Source: Lichtheimia corymbifera B2541 (taxonomy: Eukaryota > Mucoromycota > Mucoromycetes > Mucorales > Lichtheimiaceae). Taken from it: 64,000 nt of DNA. Under the pieces are notes generated by a model. It was not told the DNA's origin. It was given only the letters and a program-made list of their open reading frames with translations, and did no database searches. Within the stretch, counting starts at the first letter, position 1. Each line of letters begins with the position of its first letter. Positions 1 to 9,093 of the stretch are shown here, piece by piece. The position numbers were made by a program, and so were the translations under genes. The stretch lies in NCBI GenBank assembly GCA_000697475.1, contig JNEU01000881.1, positions 186,001 to 250,000 on the forward strand. The letters run 5' to 3'.

Positions 1-234
1 ACAAGTAACACTGGCATAGCACATGTCTTCCCAAACAGCAAACATGGTTCTCGCTTGACGGCTTATTTCATGTTGCACAGCACTTTATTTCAATGATCCG
101 GGCAATGAACGGTTGGTAAGTATGTCCAAGTCGGGACGTTTATTTGGTGGTGACACGGTGCCACAAAGGTATTACATTTGGTTGTCTCCAATACTCCTAA
201 TTCATCCATCCATTTCCATTGCTTGCATTTCAAA

Positions 235-1477
235 TTACAATTTGGCCTTTTTGCGCTTCTTGGAGCTTTCTGTTTGTGTGTGTGTAGAGAAAGAGGATCA
301 ATATAAATGTCGATATCAACGTTGAAGCGTTGACTTACCAACAAATTTCAAGATACTCTCAAGCGAATCAGGGCTTGCCATTCTTTCGGCCAGTCTTTCC
401 ATTTCCACGTCGTTCACTTGTTCGAGGAATTTCCGCTCATTTTCACGAATCAGGTCCTTTGTCACTCTCATAGCTTCAGGGGAGAAGGCACTTGCATCTT
501 CGGCAATGGCAAGAATCTGCTCGCGGAAGTTCTCCTTGGGTATGATCCGGCTAACAAATCCACAGTCTTCCATTTCTTTGGCAGTAAAAGTGCGTCCCAA
601 TAGCTATCATATATACATGCCCGCCATCAATAGCGAGATAAATTGTTGTATTCCAAAGGCACTTACCAGCATTTCATTGGCACGAGATGGTCCCATGATT
701 CTAAAGGATGAATAAGTTATTGGGACGTTGATAGTGCTATAAGGCTCTTGCTGCTTACCTTGGGAATAAAACTGATGAGCATCCTTCAGCACAGAAACCT
801 ACATAATTCCAATAGCATTAATCCTTCCATGTCCCATAATAAAAAATAGCCATCGCCCTTACCGAGTTTCATGAATGGAGTAGTAAAGGTAGCATCAGGA
901 GCTGCATAAACGACATCACATAGAGCAAGAGTCGTAGTTCCAAAGCCAATGGATGGACCTGTAACTCAAGGATGAGATAACCATTCTTTAGGATACCACA
1001 CTTGTAGTAGATAGTTACCATTAACAGCAGCAATTAACAACTTTGGGAAACGGATCATTTCTTGCACCACATCGCTGTTGTCATCAAAAGTCATAAGCAT
1101 TTTGGTAACCATGGAGATTGACCCTTTTACACGTACTGGGTAGTTTTCTGGCGTCTTTCAAGTTCAGCTGGGAGATTCTCATCCGAGAAATCAGGCATGG
1201 TCAACTCCTGACCCGAGGTGTAATATTTGCCACGGCCCGTGAGGATAGTCACTTTGACTCTATCGTCATTGGCAGCCCAAGTAATGGCAGAGAGCCAATC
1301 CTGTAAAAAGACGTCCAATGAACACGCTGTACTTGTGGCGCTTTTCGTATTGCTTACTCTATACGCTTGAGGAGAGAGTGCATTGTAACGTTGAGGTCGA
1401 TTGAATGCCAATTCTGCAACACCCGAAGGGAACAACGTAATGGCAATAGTTTCCAATTGTGGCACGGCGTCGCTCAT
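235..1477 (-). CDS. Peroxisomal enoyl-CoA delta-isomerase / hydratase-like (crotonase fold)
   Basis: A crotonase-superfamily enzyme of the peroxisomal delta3,delta2-enoyl-CoA isomerase (ECI) type, which shifts double bonds so unsaturated fatty acids can enter beta-oxidation. I assemble eight exons on the minus strand: 1477-1358, 1300-1137, 1074-1019, 958-863, 798-759, 700-667, 603-339 and 269-235. Visible family segments are FNRPQRYNALS near the N terminus, the oxyanion-loop region SGQELT, LIAAVNGPSIGFG, and MGPSRANEML. The last exon is only 35 bases and ends in the tripeptide AKL, a canonical PTS1 peroxisomal import signal, after a lysine-rich stretch. The start was set at the ATG at 1477 because the longer reading upstream has no ATG and looks like transcribed leader. 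Length is about 270 residues, normal for ECI2. Whether it is an isomerase or a hydratase cannot be settled by eye. Confidence 0.85.
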
Positions 1478-1830
1478 GTTAAGGAGAAGAAGGAAGAGGA
1501 GGTGAAGGAGGAGAAGAGAGTGAAAAGCCAAGGTGCACTGTGGCAATCAACCCCGGACTCTTGCTGACAAGTTGACATGTGATTTTACTGCCCAACCCCC
1601 ACCCAAAAGAATAAACTACTACTAGTCATCCTTCCATCGTTCAAGAAAAAACCTCAAATGATACGCTGGATGCATTGTATACAAATGAAAGAAGCACACT
1701 GTTGCCATGCATAATGGATGAGGAGTCAGCAAACATGCTGACACCAGCATATTACCAAATACCGCAATTCCCATTGCATAACGTAACAACCAATACAGTA
1801 CTGTATATGACTATGGATCCCATTATATTA
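1478..1830. other. Intergenic, 5' side of the ECI-like gene
   Basis: About 350 bases between the ECI-like start and the first repeat end of the mobile island. It should contain the ECI promoter. I see no gene or strong repeat in it. Confidence 0.5.
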
Positions 1831-1848
1831 TCCGAAACGAATGAGTAG
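1831..1848 (+). repeat. Outer left-end copy of the island terminus
   Basis: The 18 bases here match 2084-2101 at 17 of 18 positions (core TCCGAAACGAAT). It marks the left limit of a small derivative lying against the larger element. Confidence 0.65.
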
Positions 1849-1874
1849 GGGAGCGGTTTTGAAGCTGACATTGA

Positions 1875-2057
1875 AAGCGTAACAGAAGCGTAACAGAAGC
1901 GTAACAGAAGCGAAACACAAGCGAAACAGAAGCGTAAGCGTAACAGAAGCGTAACAAAAGCGAAACAGAAGCGTAACAGAAGCGTAACAGAAGCGTAACA
2001 GAAGCGTAACAGAAGCGTAACAGAAGCGTAACAGAAGCGTAACAGAAGCGTAACAGC
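1875..2057 (+). repeat. 11-base tandem array, about 16-17 units
   Basis: The unit AGCGTAACAGA is repeated with period 11, with a few variant units (AGCGAAACAGA) and one truncated unit near 1932. The same unit occurs in reverse orientation at 2143-2201 and, degenerate, at 3949-3983. Open frames through the array are simple translations of the repeat and are not genes. Confidence 0.9.
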
Positions 2058-2085
2058 AGTTGCTGTTTGATTGGCTATTTACGTC

Positions 2086-2127
2086 CGAAACGAATAAGTA
2101 GCCAATCGGAAGCAAGCAACTGCTGTG
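2086..2127 (+). repeat. Left terminal inverted repeat (42 bases)
   Basis: Matches the reverse complement of 3996-4037 at 39 of 42 positions, including an unbroken 20-base block beginning CAATCGGAAG. It also pairs with 2055-2083 to make a local palindrome. Confidence 0.85.
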
Positions 2128-2142
2128 ACGACTTTTTTGTTT

Positions 2143-2201
2143 GTTACGCTTCTGTTACGCTTCTGTTACGCTTCTGTTACGCTTCTGTTACGCTTCTGTT
2201 A
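2143..2201 (-). repeat. Inner left subterminal 11-base array, about 5 units
   Basis: Five copies of TTACGCTTCTG directly inside the left inverted repeat and just upstream of the ATG at 2231. The orientation is opposite to the 1875-2057 array and mirrors the three degenerate units at 3949-3983. Confidence 0.9.
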
Positions 2202-2230
2202 CCCAATTTTTACGTCCAGGAAATGATCTC

Positions 2231-3229
2231 ATGGCAAAACGAGTAATAAGCAATCCAGCTGTATTCAACATCATCACGCGACATATCCTAAACTGCAACA
2301 ACGACTACGATATCGGCAACTGTGAGTGGTCTGACGGATCCCGATCAGACATTGTACTCGTTCCCAAGGCCACCACACTCGATTTACCCCCTCTGATAAT
2401 CGAGATCCAGCAACGTGTGGATGTCAAATTCATGAAACGAGTGATAAAATACGCCCTCGAGGCTTACAAACGCTATCAACGCGATCCAATCATCCTTATC
2501 ATTTGTGTTAATACGGTGCACGATGATGTTATGACTTTGAGTCAACCATCTGATGTCACGGGTTGTGTCGACATTCCTTGCGCGTTATGGGCATCAAAGT
2601 GTATCTTGGCTTGCGATGAAAGCCTTAAATCTTGCAATCAAGTAACGCCTCTGCAGCCATTTATCTCCCTTTGTCTGTTCTTTACCAAAAATGCGCCATC
2701 AATCAACGACACATGTTGGAGCACGGATACAACCATGCAGCTCTTGTATGGCTTGGCGAAGGATCACTATGACAGCATCATTGGTAATGAGCAACACCTA
2801 TACGAAGCACTGCAACAAACGATCGAGGAACAGCAGCGTGAATATGATAGTTTGCGTGATATGATAGCAAGGCAGGCGCCGATGAACGAACTTGAATCAA
2901 TAATCATTATTGCTCAAGAAAGAAATGCGACTTTGAAGCGGAAGTATGACCAAATGACAAGCAGCACAAGTGATGAAGTGCCATCAAGTGACCAAATACA
3001 ACCACAACCAAGTAATAGCACTAATACCAAAGTGGAGTCACAATCTGAAACGATGTTCCAAAGGGCAATGGCATACGTTGATGACTTCGCTGAAAAACGA
3101 CGATCAAAAGGATACACGCAGATGGACTGGGTAACTTGTTATAACGAAGGCACCAAAGCAGGAATATTCGATTACAAGAACAAGGATGTACTCAGAAGCT
3201 TGTATACAAGATATACAAAAGATAAATAA
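2231..3229 (+). CDS. PD-(D/E)XK-nuclease-like protein of the island (paralogue A)
   Basis: An uninterrupted frame of about 332 residues from the first ATG at 2231. Frame upstream of that ATG is only translated repeat. I do not recognise a named family. The segment SDIVLVP followed about 17 residues later by IIEIQQRV has the strand-D, strand-ExQ spacing of PD-(D/E)XK nucleases, in the variant with Q instead of K seen in Rpn/transposase-like families. It is followed by a helix (KRVIKYALEAYKRY) and a hydrophobic strand. A later WASKCI motif is shared with the neighbouring paralogue. The C-terminal third has a coiled-coil-like acidic/glutamine stretch and a basic tail (KRRSKGYTQMDW). No introns are evident, unlike the surrounding host genes. 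The nuclease assignment is inference from motif spacing. It could instead be a non-catalytic DNA-binding or host-expanded protein. Confidence 0.6.
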   Translation: MAKRVISNPAVFNIITRHILNCNNDYDIGNCEWSDGSRSDIVLVPKATTLDLPPLIIEIQQRVDVKFMKRVIKYALEAYKRYQRDPIILIICVNTVHDDVMTLSQPSDVTGCVDIPCALWASKCILACDESLKSCNQVTPLQPFISLCLFFTKNAPSINDTCWSTDTTMQLLYGLAKDHYDSIIGNEQHLYEALQQTIEEQQREYDSLRDMIARQAPMNELESIIIIAQERNATLKRKYDQMTSSTSDEVPSSDQIQPQPSNSTNTKVESQSETMFQRAMAYVDDFAEKRRSKGYTQMDWVTCYNEGTKAGIFDYKNKDVLRSLYTRYTKDK

Positions 3230-3304
3230 TTTCATTCTATTTGTGTTCATGGAAACATTATACACTTTGTATATACATTAAAAGACAATATGATGACCAT
3301 TTAT

Positions 3305-3895
3305 TCAAAATGATGTATTATCATCGCTAATAGTATGTAGAAGCTTAACAGTGGGATCACTACTCTCTAACTTCTTTATTCGCTCCTCATTGTTGGAGAT
3401 ATACATTGCGAGGATCGTCATGGGATCATAGGTAAATTTACCATCAACCGCGTCGTTTGAGATAACAATACATTTCTCGGTCCAAATTGAGCAATCCAGC
3501 GTCAGCCAGTAAGGGTTGTCTGGGGTAGGTGATAAAAACGACTGCACTGGTGGTGACACGGTATTGCAAAAACAAAGGAAATAAGCATGGATAGCATATT
3601 GACTTTGCACTTGCAGGCACTTTTCGATCGATCGTTTCATTGAAGCTTCAGTAAGGTTTTCTTGGATCGCTAAAACAATTCCAAACGACGTGGAGCCTTG
3701 CCGCGGTAAGTAAACGACGAAATGGAGACCGTCAGCAAAGATCTCTTCTTCACTATACAATAGTTGTCCATCCGCTTTCACGATCGAACCGGTAATAAGA
3801 CTAACAATACTTGGGTGTTTCAAAACATTTTTAGCTAGGGAAATAGTATGAGAAATGCTTTTTTCGAGTAACGGTTGTTTGCACTTACAATCCAT
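3305..3895 (-). CDS. Paralogue B of the island protein, apparently without catalytic residues
   Basis: About 196 residues from the ATG at 3895, convergent with paralogue A and separated from it by about 75 bases. Shared landmarks run in the same order: an N-terminal AKNVLKHPSIVSLIT (compare AKRVISNPAVFNIIT in A), a strand ending in LP, the strand VLAIQENL, the helix MKRSIEKCL, FCNTV (VNTV in A), and WTEKCI (WASKCI in A). At the two positions where A has D and E, B has F and A (FVVYLP and VLAIQ). It therefore looks catalytically dead. It lacks A's C-terminal coiled-coil extension. A GTAAGT-type sequence lies just after the start, so a spliced form cannot be excluded. Confidence 0.55.
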   Translation of the reverse strand: MDCKCKQPLLEKSISHTISLAKNVLKHPSIVSLITGSIVKADGQLLYSEEEIFADGLHFVVYLPRQGSTSFGIVLAIQENLTEASMKRSIEKCLQVQSQYAIHAYFLCFCNTVSPPVQSFLSPTPDNPYWLTLDCSIWTEKCIVISNDAVDGKFTYDPMTILAMYISNNEERIKKLESSDPTVKLLHTISDDNTSF

Positions 3896-3948
3896 GATTC
3901 GCGAGCAACGGACGTAGAAAGTTGGGAATGAGGCTGAATATAGTAACC

Positions 3949-3983
3949 GCAACGCAACAGAAACGTAACAGAAGCGAAACAGG
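3949..3983 (+). repeat. Inner right subterminal 11-base units (degenerate, 3 copies)
   Basis: Three decayed units related to AGCGTAACAGA, placed just inside the right inverted repeat. They mirror the array at 2143-2201. Confidence 0.7.
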
Positions 3984-3995
3984 TCAAAAAGATGC

Positions 3996-4037
3996 CACAG
4001 CAGTTGCTTGCTTCCGATTGGCCAGTCATTCGTTTCG
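3996..4037 (-). repeat. Right terminal inverted repeat (42 bases)
   Basis: Reverse complement of 2086-2127 with three mismatches. Outside it, from 4038, similarity to the left flank stops abruptly, which fixes the element boundary. Confidence 0.85.
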
Positions 4038-4244
4038 CTTTGGCATCAGATACCATGTAGAAGCCCACAATCAAAAAAAAAAAAATTCCAGGATATCGAT
4101 GTGATGCTGTGCTCATGGCATGAAGATTGTATCATCTCGATAGTCAGCCTTTATGCAAAGGCGCTTGTAGAGATCACGTGAATTGCTTTGAGAGGTCTGA
4201 AAGGAGATTGCTTTTGTAAATCCTCTTTTGTTTCACCGCCCAGC

Positions 4245-4906
4245 ATGGACCAAGTATCAGTCGAGCTTAGTGAGCACTTGTCGATCAGCAATGCTACTGG
4301 AAATCTGGTATGCAGTAACAACAGCACCGTCCACATGAGCCTGGCTGACTGAATGCATTCCTACGTAGGAAAAAGAGTGGGATGACTCCATGGTGCAGAC
4401 GTCAAAACGGATTACCGACACAGCTGACAAGACGATCAAGGTAATAAACAGCAAGGGATTGTTGGGTTGCAGAGGATTAATAGACTTTATTTGTAAGAAA
4501 GCTTCAAGAAGAGCATGTGCATATAGAAGAGGTTCTATCCAAACTACGGGAAAAGAGTGAAGCACTCGAGCAGACGTTTGCCGAGATTGATCAAGTCGAG
4601 AAGCTCGTGCAGCAAGTCAAGGCGACGTATGATAAAGTGGCCGAAAGCGTCAGTGATATGGAAAAGTCGGTGCATTCAAGTACATCATCCAATTTTTCAT
4701 TTCTGCAGGCAAGTACCCTAGCATGGTATCCATGGATACACGTATCTATGTATTAACATCCATGTCCGATTACACGCTTTTAGAAGCAAAGCAATGCTTT
4801 TCAACCTTATTTCCCGCCGCCCCTTCCTGTCAATATATATAGCACACCTGAACTCTTATCCCAACATGGATTATCTTCCTCAGACAACAACTCCTCTGAA
4901 ACGTGA
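4245..4906 (+). CDS. BLOC-1 subunit-like coiled-coil protein (BLOC1S4/CNL1 type)
   Basis: A small, mostly helical protein from the ATG at 4245. Exon 1 ends near 4307 (NATGNL). Exon 2 carries EKEWDDSMVQTSKRITDTAD. Exon 3, from about 4503, carries a heptad-rich coiled coil (LREKSEALEQTFAEIDQVEK and onward). BLOC-1 subunits act in endosome and lysosome-related organelle trafficking, and yeast Cnl1 is the fungal counterpart. The final intron appears to use a GC donor (CAG then GCAAGT at 4709). The last exon begins AAGCAAAGC and ends at the TGA at 4904-4906 with a proline-rich, serine-rich tail. A GT donor a few bases on gives a shorter tail. The assignment to subunit 4 rather than another BLOC-1 coiled coil is tentative. 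Confidence 0.5.
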
Positions 4907-5078
4907 ATATATATATCTATTACTCTTCTTGTATAAACTAGTGATATGGGCATTGTGAATTTGGGAGAGAATGGAGGTGATTGAAACGCCGGTGGGTTAA
5001 CTCCAATAAGATTTTATTCAAAAGTCGGTACCTCTTCCGGACTTGTTGTACTCTTTATCTCGTCCCTCCTTGTCAGTA

Positions 5079-5864
5079 ATGCTTCTTGCTCATCGGATCG
5101 GTTGCCCATCGCGGATATTATCAGTCGCCCATTACAGCACAAAGCAGATTCCAAAGAAAGCTGCAGGTGCCTTCACCAGTAACAAGTACATTACCCAACC
5201 TGTAGCCGACACCATTGCCAACAAAACGCTTGTTTACATTGGTAAAAACGCACGTGACCTTTGGACTGGTGGAATCAGCTGCTGATACTCTTACTCTTGT
5301 CCACCTTTAGGTCCTTTTGCGGAAACGATGCAGCGATATAAGATGGTGGCTTCCTTGTTTGGTGCCTGTGGTTTATGTGCTGTGCCTGCATTATTAAGCA
5401 CAGGCCAGCCATCGATTGTCAGTGTCGTCCTTGGTAAGCAATGATGATGATGAATGGACCCTCTCTTTGATGGCTAGCATATTGATGATCCTATGTAATG
5501 ATATATAGCCGGAACCTCTGCGATGGCACCAGCACTATTTATCCATTGGTATACACGCAACGTCGCGACAAAGCTGATTGTATATGATGATGTCAAAACG
5601 GTGGAACAACAACGAAGACGACCACGTGAGATCAATGCTGGGAAATGGATTGGAATTGAAACATCCTCTTTATTGGGTCGTTTACGTGAAAACAACATGT
5701 GGCTCTCTGATCTCACTACTACTCATGGCGACAAAGTAATAACATGGCAATCCAGCAAACGGAGATATGTATTCGAACGTGCTGTCATGGAAGCAGACCC
5801 TTATTTACAAGGCCTGGATCAATGCATAAGTAGGAAAAAGTCACATGTCAAGGATAGCAAATAG
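5079..5864 (+). CDS. TMEM70-like mitochondrial inner-membrane protein
   Basis: Three exons. The ATG at 5079 gives a basic, amphipathic N terminus (MLLAHRIGCPSRILSVAHYS) like a mitochondrial presequence. Exon 2 begins GPFAETMQRYKMVASLFGAC and contains the first hydrophobic segment. Exon 3 has SAMAPALFIHWYTRNVATKL, the second membrane segment followed by the conserved H-W-x-T-R motif. This layout, two membrane spans with a loop and then a beta-rich C-terminal domain, is that of the TMEM70/TMEM186/TMEM223 family, whose animal member assists ATP synthase and complex I assembly. Length is about 215 residues. Which member of the family it represents is not clear, and function in fungi is inferred. 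Confidence 0.7.
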
Positions 5865-6255
5865 AAATAAAAGTTGTCAATCCTTTAAAAAAAACTCATC
5901 ATCTGTGATCAATGCTCAAGTATATAATCGGCCCATAACTCATATTAGTACAATCAGCAAGATGAGATATGGCTTTGACAGCCAAAACTCAGGACCATTA
6001 AGGTTCATTGTTGTTCCATGAATGACACCACCAAAGCTTCATTATGTATGTATGCAATCGATTAGAATGAGACACCGATACAAAGAATGAAACAATCGAA
6101 TTTTCGTAACAATGACAACCCAATGGTTACTATGGCATTTTATTATGGGGTAATAATGGAGAAATGTGGAGTTGCTGAGTGTGGTACTAGTGTCCGCATG
6201 ATGATTAATTATCCCGCGTATTCCAGATAACCCGCTTCTTCCTTTGTTCGTTGAT
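5865..6255. other. Intergenic between TMEM70-like and HAD genes
   Basis: AT-rich 390 bases holding the TMEM70-like 3' end (AATAAA at 5866-5871) and the promoter of the HAD gene. No further gene seen. Confidence 0.5.
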
Positions 6256-7063
6256 ATGCAACAAGTTTTTCGTGCCAAAGGTTTCGCTTTCGATCTCGAC
6301 GGTACTTTAATCGATACCACACCTCTCGTTGAGCAGCATTGGCGCGAATTCGCGTTGGAGCATGGCTTGGATGCTGAAAAGGTGAGAGACCATTCCATTC
6401 CATTCCCGCCATGGTCCCAGTCGGCGGACAACTCATCATGGACTCTCTGGTAGATTCTTGAAACCTCCCACGGTCGTCGTACGATTGAGACGCTTCAAAA
6501 GTGGATCCCTGACAAGGCTACGATAGAAATGGCTGATGATATGGAACGCAAGTTGACTGCCAAGACGGAGGGGTTATCGATCTTACCCGGTGTGGCTGCA
6601 CTCTTGGAAAAGATACCATTGGCAAGCACTGCTGTTTGTACCGCTGGCACTCGTCATATGGCCGAAAATCGCTTGACTCAAGTAGGCCTCGATGTACCCA
6701 AAGTGATGTCCACGGGTGATTCGGTAAGATAAGAAAAAAACATGACAACATAATAGGGCATTGAATATTAAAGGACGACGTGTTACATAGGTATCTCGAG
6801 GTAAACCAGATCCAGAAGGCTATTTGTCAGCAGCAGAACGTCTTGGAATTGATCCAAAAGATTGCTTGGTGTTTGAAGATGCTCCCGCAGGTGTCCAAGC
6901 TGCCAAGGCGGCTGGCATGGATTGTATCGCTTGTGCAACGACTCACACGGTTGAACAACTCAAGGAGGCTGGTGCAAGCTGCGTGGTTCAATTCCTCACG
7001 GATGTGGATATAGAACAACTCCCAGATGGAAGCTTTGACGTGATCGCTTCGAGGACATTGTGA
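6256..7063 (+). CDS. HAD-superfamily sugar/glycerol phosphatase (GPP/DOG type)
   Basis: Three exons with introns at about 6382-6453 and 6725-6790. All four HAD motifs are present: DLDGTLID near residue 14 (nucleophile and acid/base aspartates), CTAGTRHM (motif II threonine/serine region), KPDPEGY (motif III lysine) and FEDAPAGVQAAKAAGM (motif IV acidic pair). The cap insertion after motif I is of the C1 type. The closest named fungal relatives are DL-glycerol-3-phosphatase (Gpp1/Gpp2) and 2-deoxyglucose-6-phosphatase, so the likely substrate is a small phosphorylated polyol or sugar in the cytosol. The start at 6256 was preferred to the ATG-less frame upstream. Length is about 225-240 residues, normal for the family. 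Confidence 0.8.
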
Positions 7064-7402
7064 TAGATATCATTTAAATAGAGAGCTAGTAGCTTATTGT
7101 TCTTCAAAAGGAAGCTGTCATATGCCTGCGTAACATAAAGATGTTCATGTGATTTTATTATCTTTATCTCCTGTCTTTGCCATCATAATTAGAGAGAATG
7201 TGTGTGTGTGTCTGTGTGTGTCATAATATGGGTATGGATGAAATATACAAGAGCGATAGCCCACTCAGGAGTAAAAAGAACCGCAGATGCTAAAAGTAGA
7301 ACGACATTGGATCCGTTTCTCGCCTGAATTCAAAGAGCCCACTATTCGATCGTCTTAGTTATCCACGCAAAAAGCAACACGGTCCAATTCCCCCACCTTG
7401 AC
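7064..7402. other. Convergent 3' gap with a TG microsatellite
   Basis: About 340 bases between two convergent 3' ends. It contains an imperfect (TG)n run at 7199-7222. No gene seen. Confidence 0.6.
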
Positions 7403-9008
7403 TTACCCTATTCGCTCATCACAGTGAGGTGCAATCCTTATCCGTTCTTCAGCTGCTGCAATAAATAGTGCTTGATCCTCAGGACTAAGTGCTAATCAAG
7501 ATCCAAGTTAGAATGTAAATATCGTGCAGATCAAATAGACTTACAAACTCCAGCAATTTCTCCAAAGAAATCAATAACTTGACTCGTCTGAAACGAAGAT
7601 GCGTCGTATATATGTACGAAATCGATGGGCTCTAAAAGCAAAAGAGCATGTTATGAGCAGCAAACGGGAGAAATCACGAAAAGGACATACCGGCAGCAAT
7701 TAAATATTGACCATCATGGGTAAACTGTAACGACCGTATGGCACCTACGTTGGCTCCCAGAACGTGAATCGCCTCTGTAGGTTGCCGTATGTCATATATC
7801 CGAGTGGTTTTATCTTGATTTCCAGTGGCAAATAATCTTCCATCAGGACTCCAGCAGCAAGCGAACGAAAAATCATGATGTTCACTAAGGATATGAACGC
7901 CTAGGATTCCAAATGGTTGGTTTTGAAGGTGTACCCCCGCCCCAAATGATCCCACGTCCTATTCCAACCGCACATACCTTTCCCAGAAGATGCGTCGCAT
8001 ATAATTGTTGCAGTATCATCACCCACCACACATAAAAGCCGCTTGTCGGGAGAAAGAGCAGAGCACTAGGTGAACCTTCTGATTAATCACCAACTGATCC
8101 GTAACAATACACTCTTGCAATTCTTTTACGTTGACAGCAAAAGGAAATGACAGCGTAGTATCCACTTTTCCGGAAGCCAAGTTGATGAATCGAGCCTTTT
8201 GGTCATTACTTGAAACGATGGCTTGGGTTTCTATAAAAAGTCCAGTGTTATTAACCCTCATGTATACATCCCATACCCATATGCACTTTACCTCCATTCC
8301 TTGCTTGTGTCACGTTGATATGGTTGGCAATGCCATTGGAGTGATTGGTCGTAGTTCCATAATGTACCGGTTTATCCTTGTCATCCAGCCGCCGATACGC
8401 ATATTCTCCTTTCGATCCGCCCATGAACAGAATATCTTCAGCGCAAGCCATGCTGCTGACGGCAAAAACTAGACTTTGTGGGGTGTGTGCTGTGCGTACA
8501 TTCAGGACTTCTCGGCTGTGAGGGAAATGGGGAGACCAATGCCGTACAGTGTCTTCATCTGGATATAAAGTAGATAGAGTTAAAAGCCTTGAGCCGACAT
8601 AGTAAAGGAAAAAAGTAACTTACACATGTAATAGACGCTATCCTTGCTTGTTGCCCAGAGGAGATTACGTAACTGAAAGTGGCCAATGCTGCAGCGTTCA
8701 CTCAATTTGGCATATTTAAAGTCGTAAAACTTGTGTCCAGTCTCCGTATTCGTGAATTGCTAAACATAGGTGTTAAACAACTGATCTCGCTTTATCCTTC
8801 GCTGTGTACTTACTTGTCTCAAGGATTTGTCGTCCGTGTCTTCCAAACAAAGGTAGTTCTCATATTCATCCACCCTATACACAAACGTCTTCAGTTCCAT
8901 ATCCATTTGCCATTTCCCACGCTTTACCTTTTTTTCCTGCAAGCTTCCCTGGTAACTGGTCTGCTGTCCCAATTGATGCCTTGCTATTGAGTCGAATAAT
9001 GGCGTCAT
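7403..9008 (-). CDS. WD40-repeat protein with C-terminal DUF2415-like segment
   Basis: A multi-exon minus-strand gene. From the ATG at 9008 the N-terminal part reads through a Q/K-rich stretch into YENYLCLEDTDDKSL. Following exons carry LRNLLWATSKDSVYYM, FMGGSKGEYAYRRL and IVSSNDQKARFINL, then clear WD blades: FACCWSPDGRLFATGNQDKT with IYDIRQP, and SLQFTHDGQYLIAA. The C-terminal part has EPIDFVHIYDASSFQTSQVI and DFFGEIAG, the pattern I associate with the DUF2415 region of S. pombe C2A9.03 and its fungal relatives. WD40 propellers are scaffolds; the pathway here is unknown. The likely stop is TAA at 7405-7403 after DERIG. A splice there could extend it slightly. The exon count is about eight. 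Confidence 0.75.
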
Positions 9009-9093
9009 TAGCACTGGAGGAGGAGATCATCGATCCACTCACCATATCAATTCCTCTGGCATACATGTCTTCAGTGACCACGTCAAGTTGATC

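Larger units (their letters stand above)
1831..4037. mobile_element. Putative DNA transposon-like island with terminal inverted repeats and PD-(D/E)XK-like genes
   Basis: A compact island bounded by inverted repeats. The inner element runs from 2086 to 4037. Its left end (2086-2127) and the reverse complement of its right end (3996-4037) match at 39 of 42 bases. Just inside each end lie short arrays of an 11-base unit (TTACGCTTCTG orientation on the left, its complement on the right). Between them sit two convergent related genes, 2231-3229 (+) and 3305-3895 (-). A further left-end copy at 1831-1848 plus a long array extends the island leftward. What is seen: repeats, orientation and homology of the two proteins. 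What is inferred: that this is or was mobile. I could not find a target-site duplication. No classical DDE transposase is present. Confidence 0.6.

Noticed and set aside
1075..1136. Apparent frameshift in the ECI-like gene after KTTQ
   Set aside because: A 62-base intron with a GTACGT donor at 1136 and an acceptor ending at 1075 restores the frame to DVVQEMIRFPKLL, so no frameshift is needed.
1828..2115. Open frame of repeated RFCYASVTL units on the minus strand
   Set aside because: It is the translation of the 11-base tandem array, has no start context and no independent support.
1875..2201. CRISPR-like array
   Set aside because: The units are contiguous 11-base tandem copies with no unique spacers, and the genome is eukaryotic.
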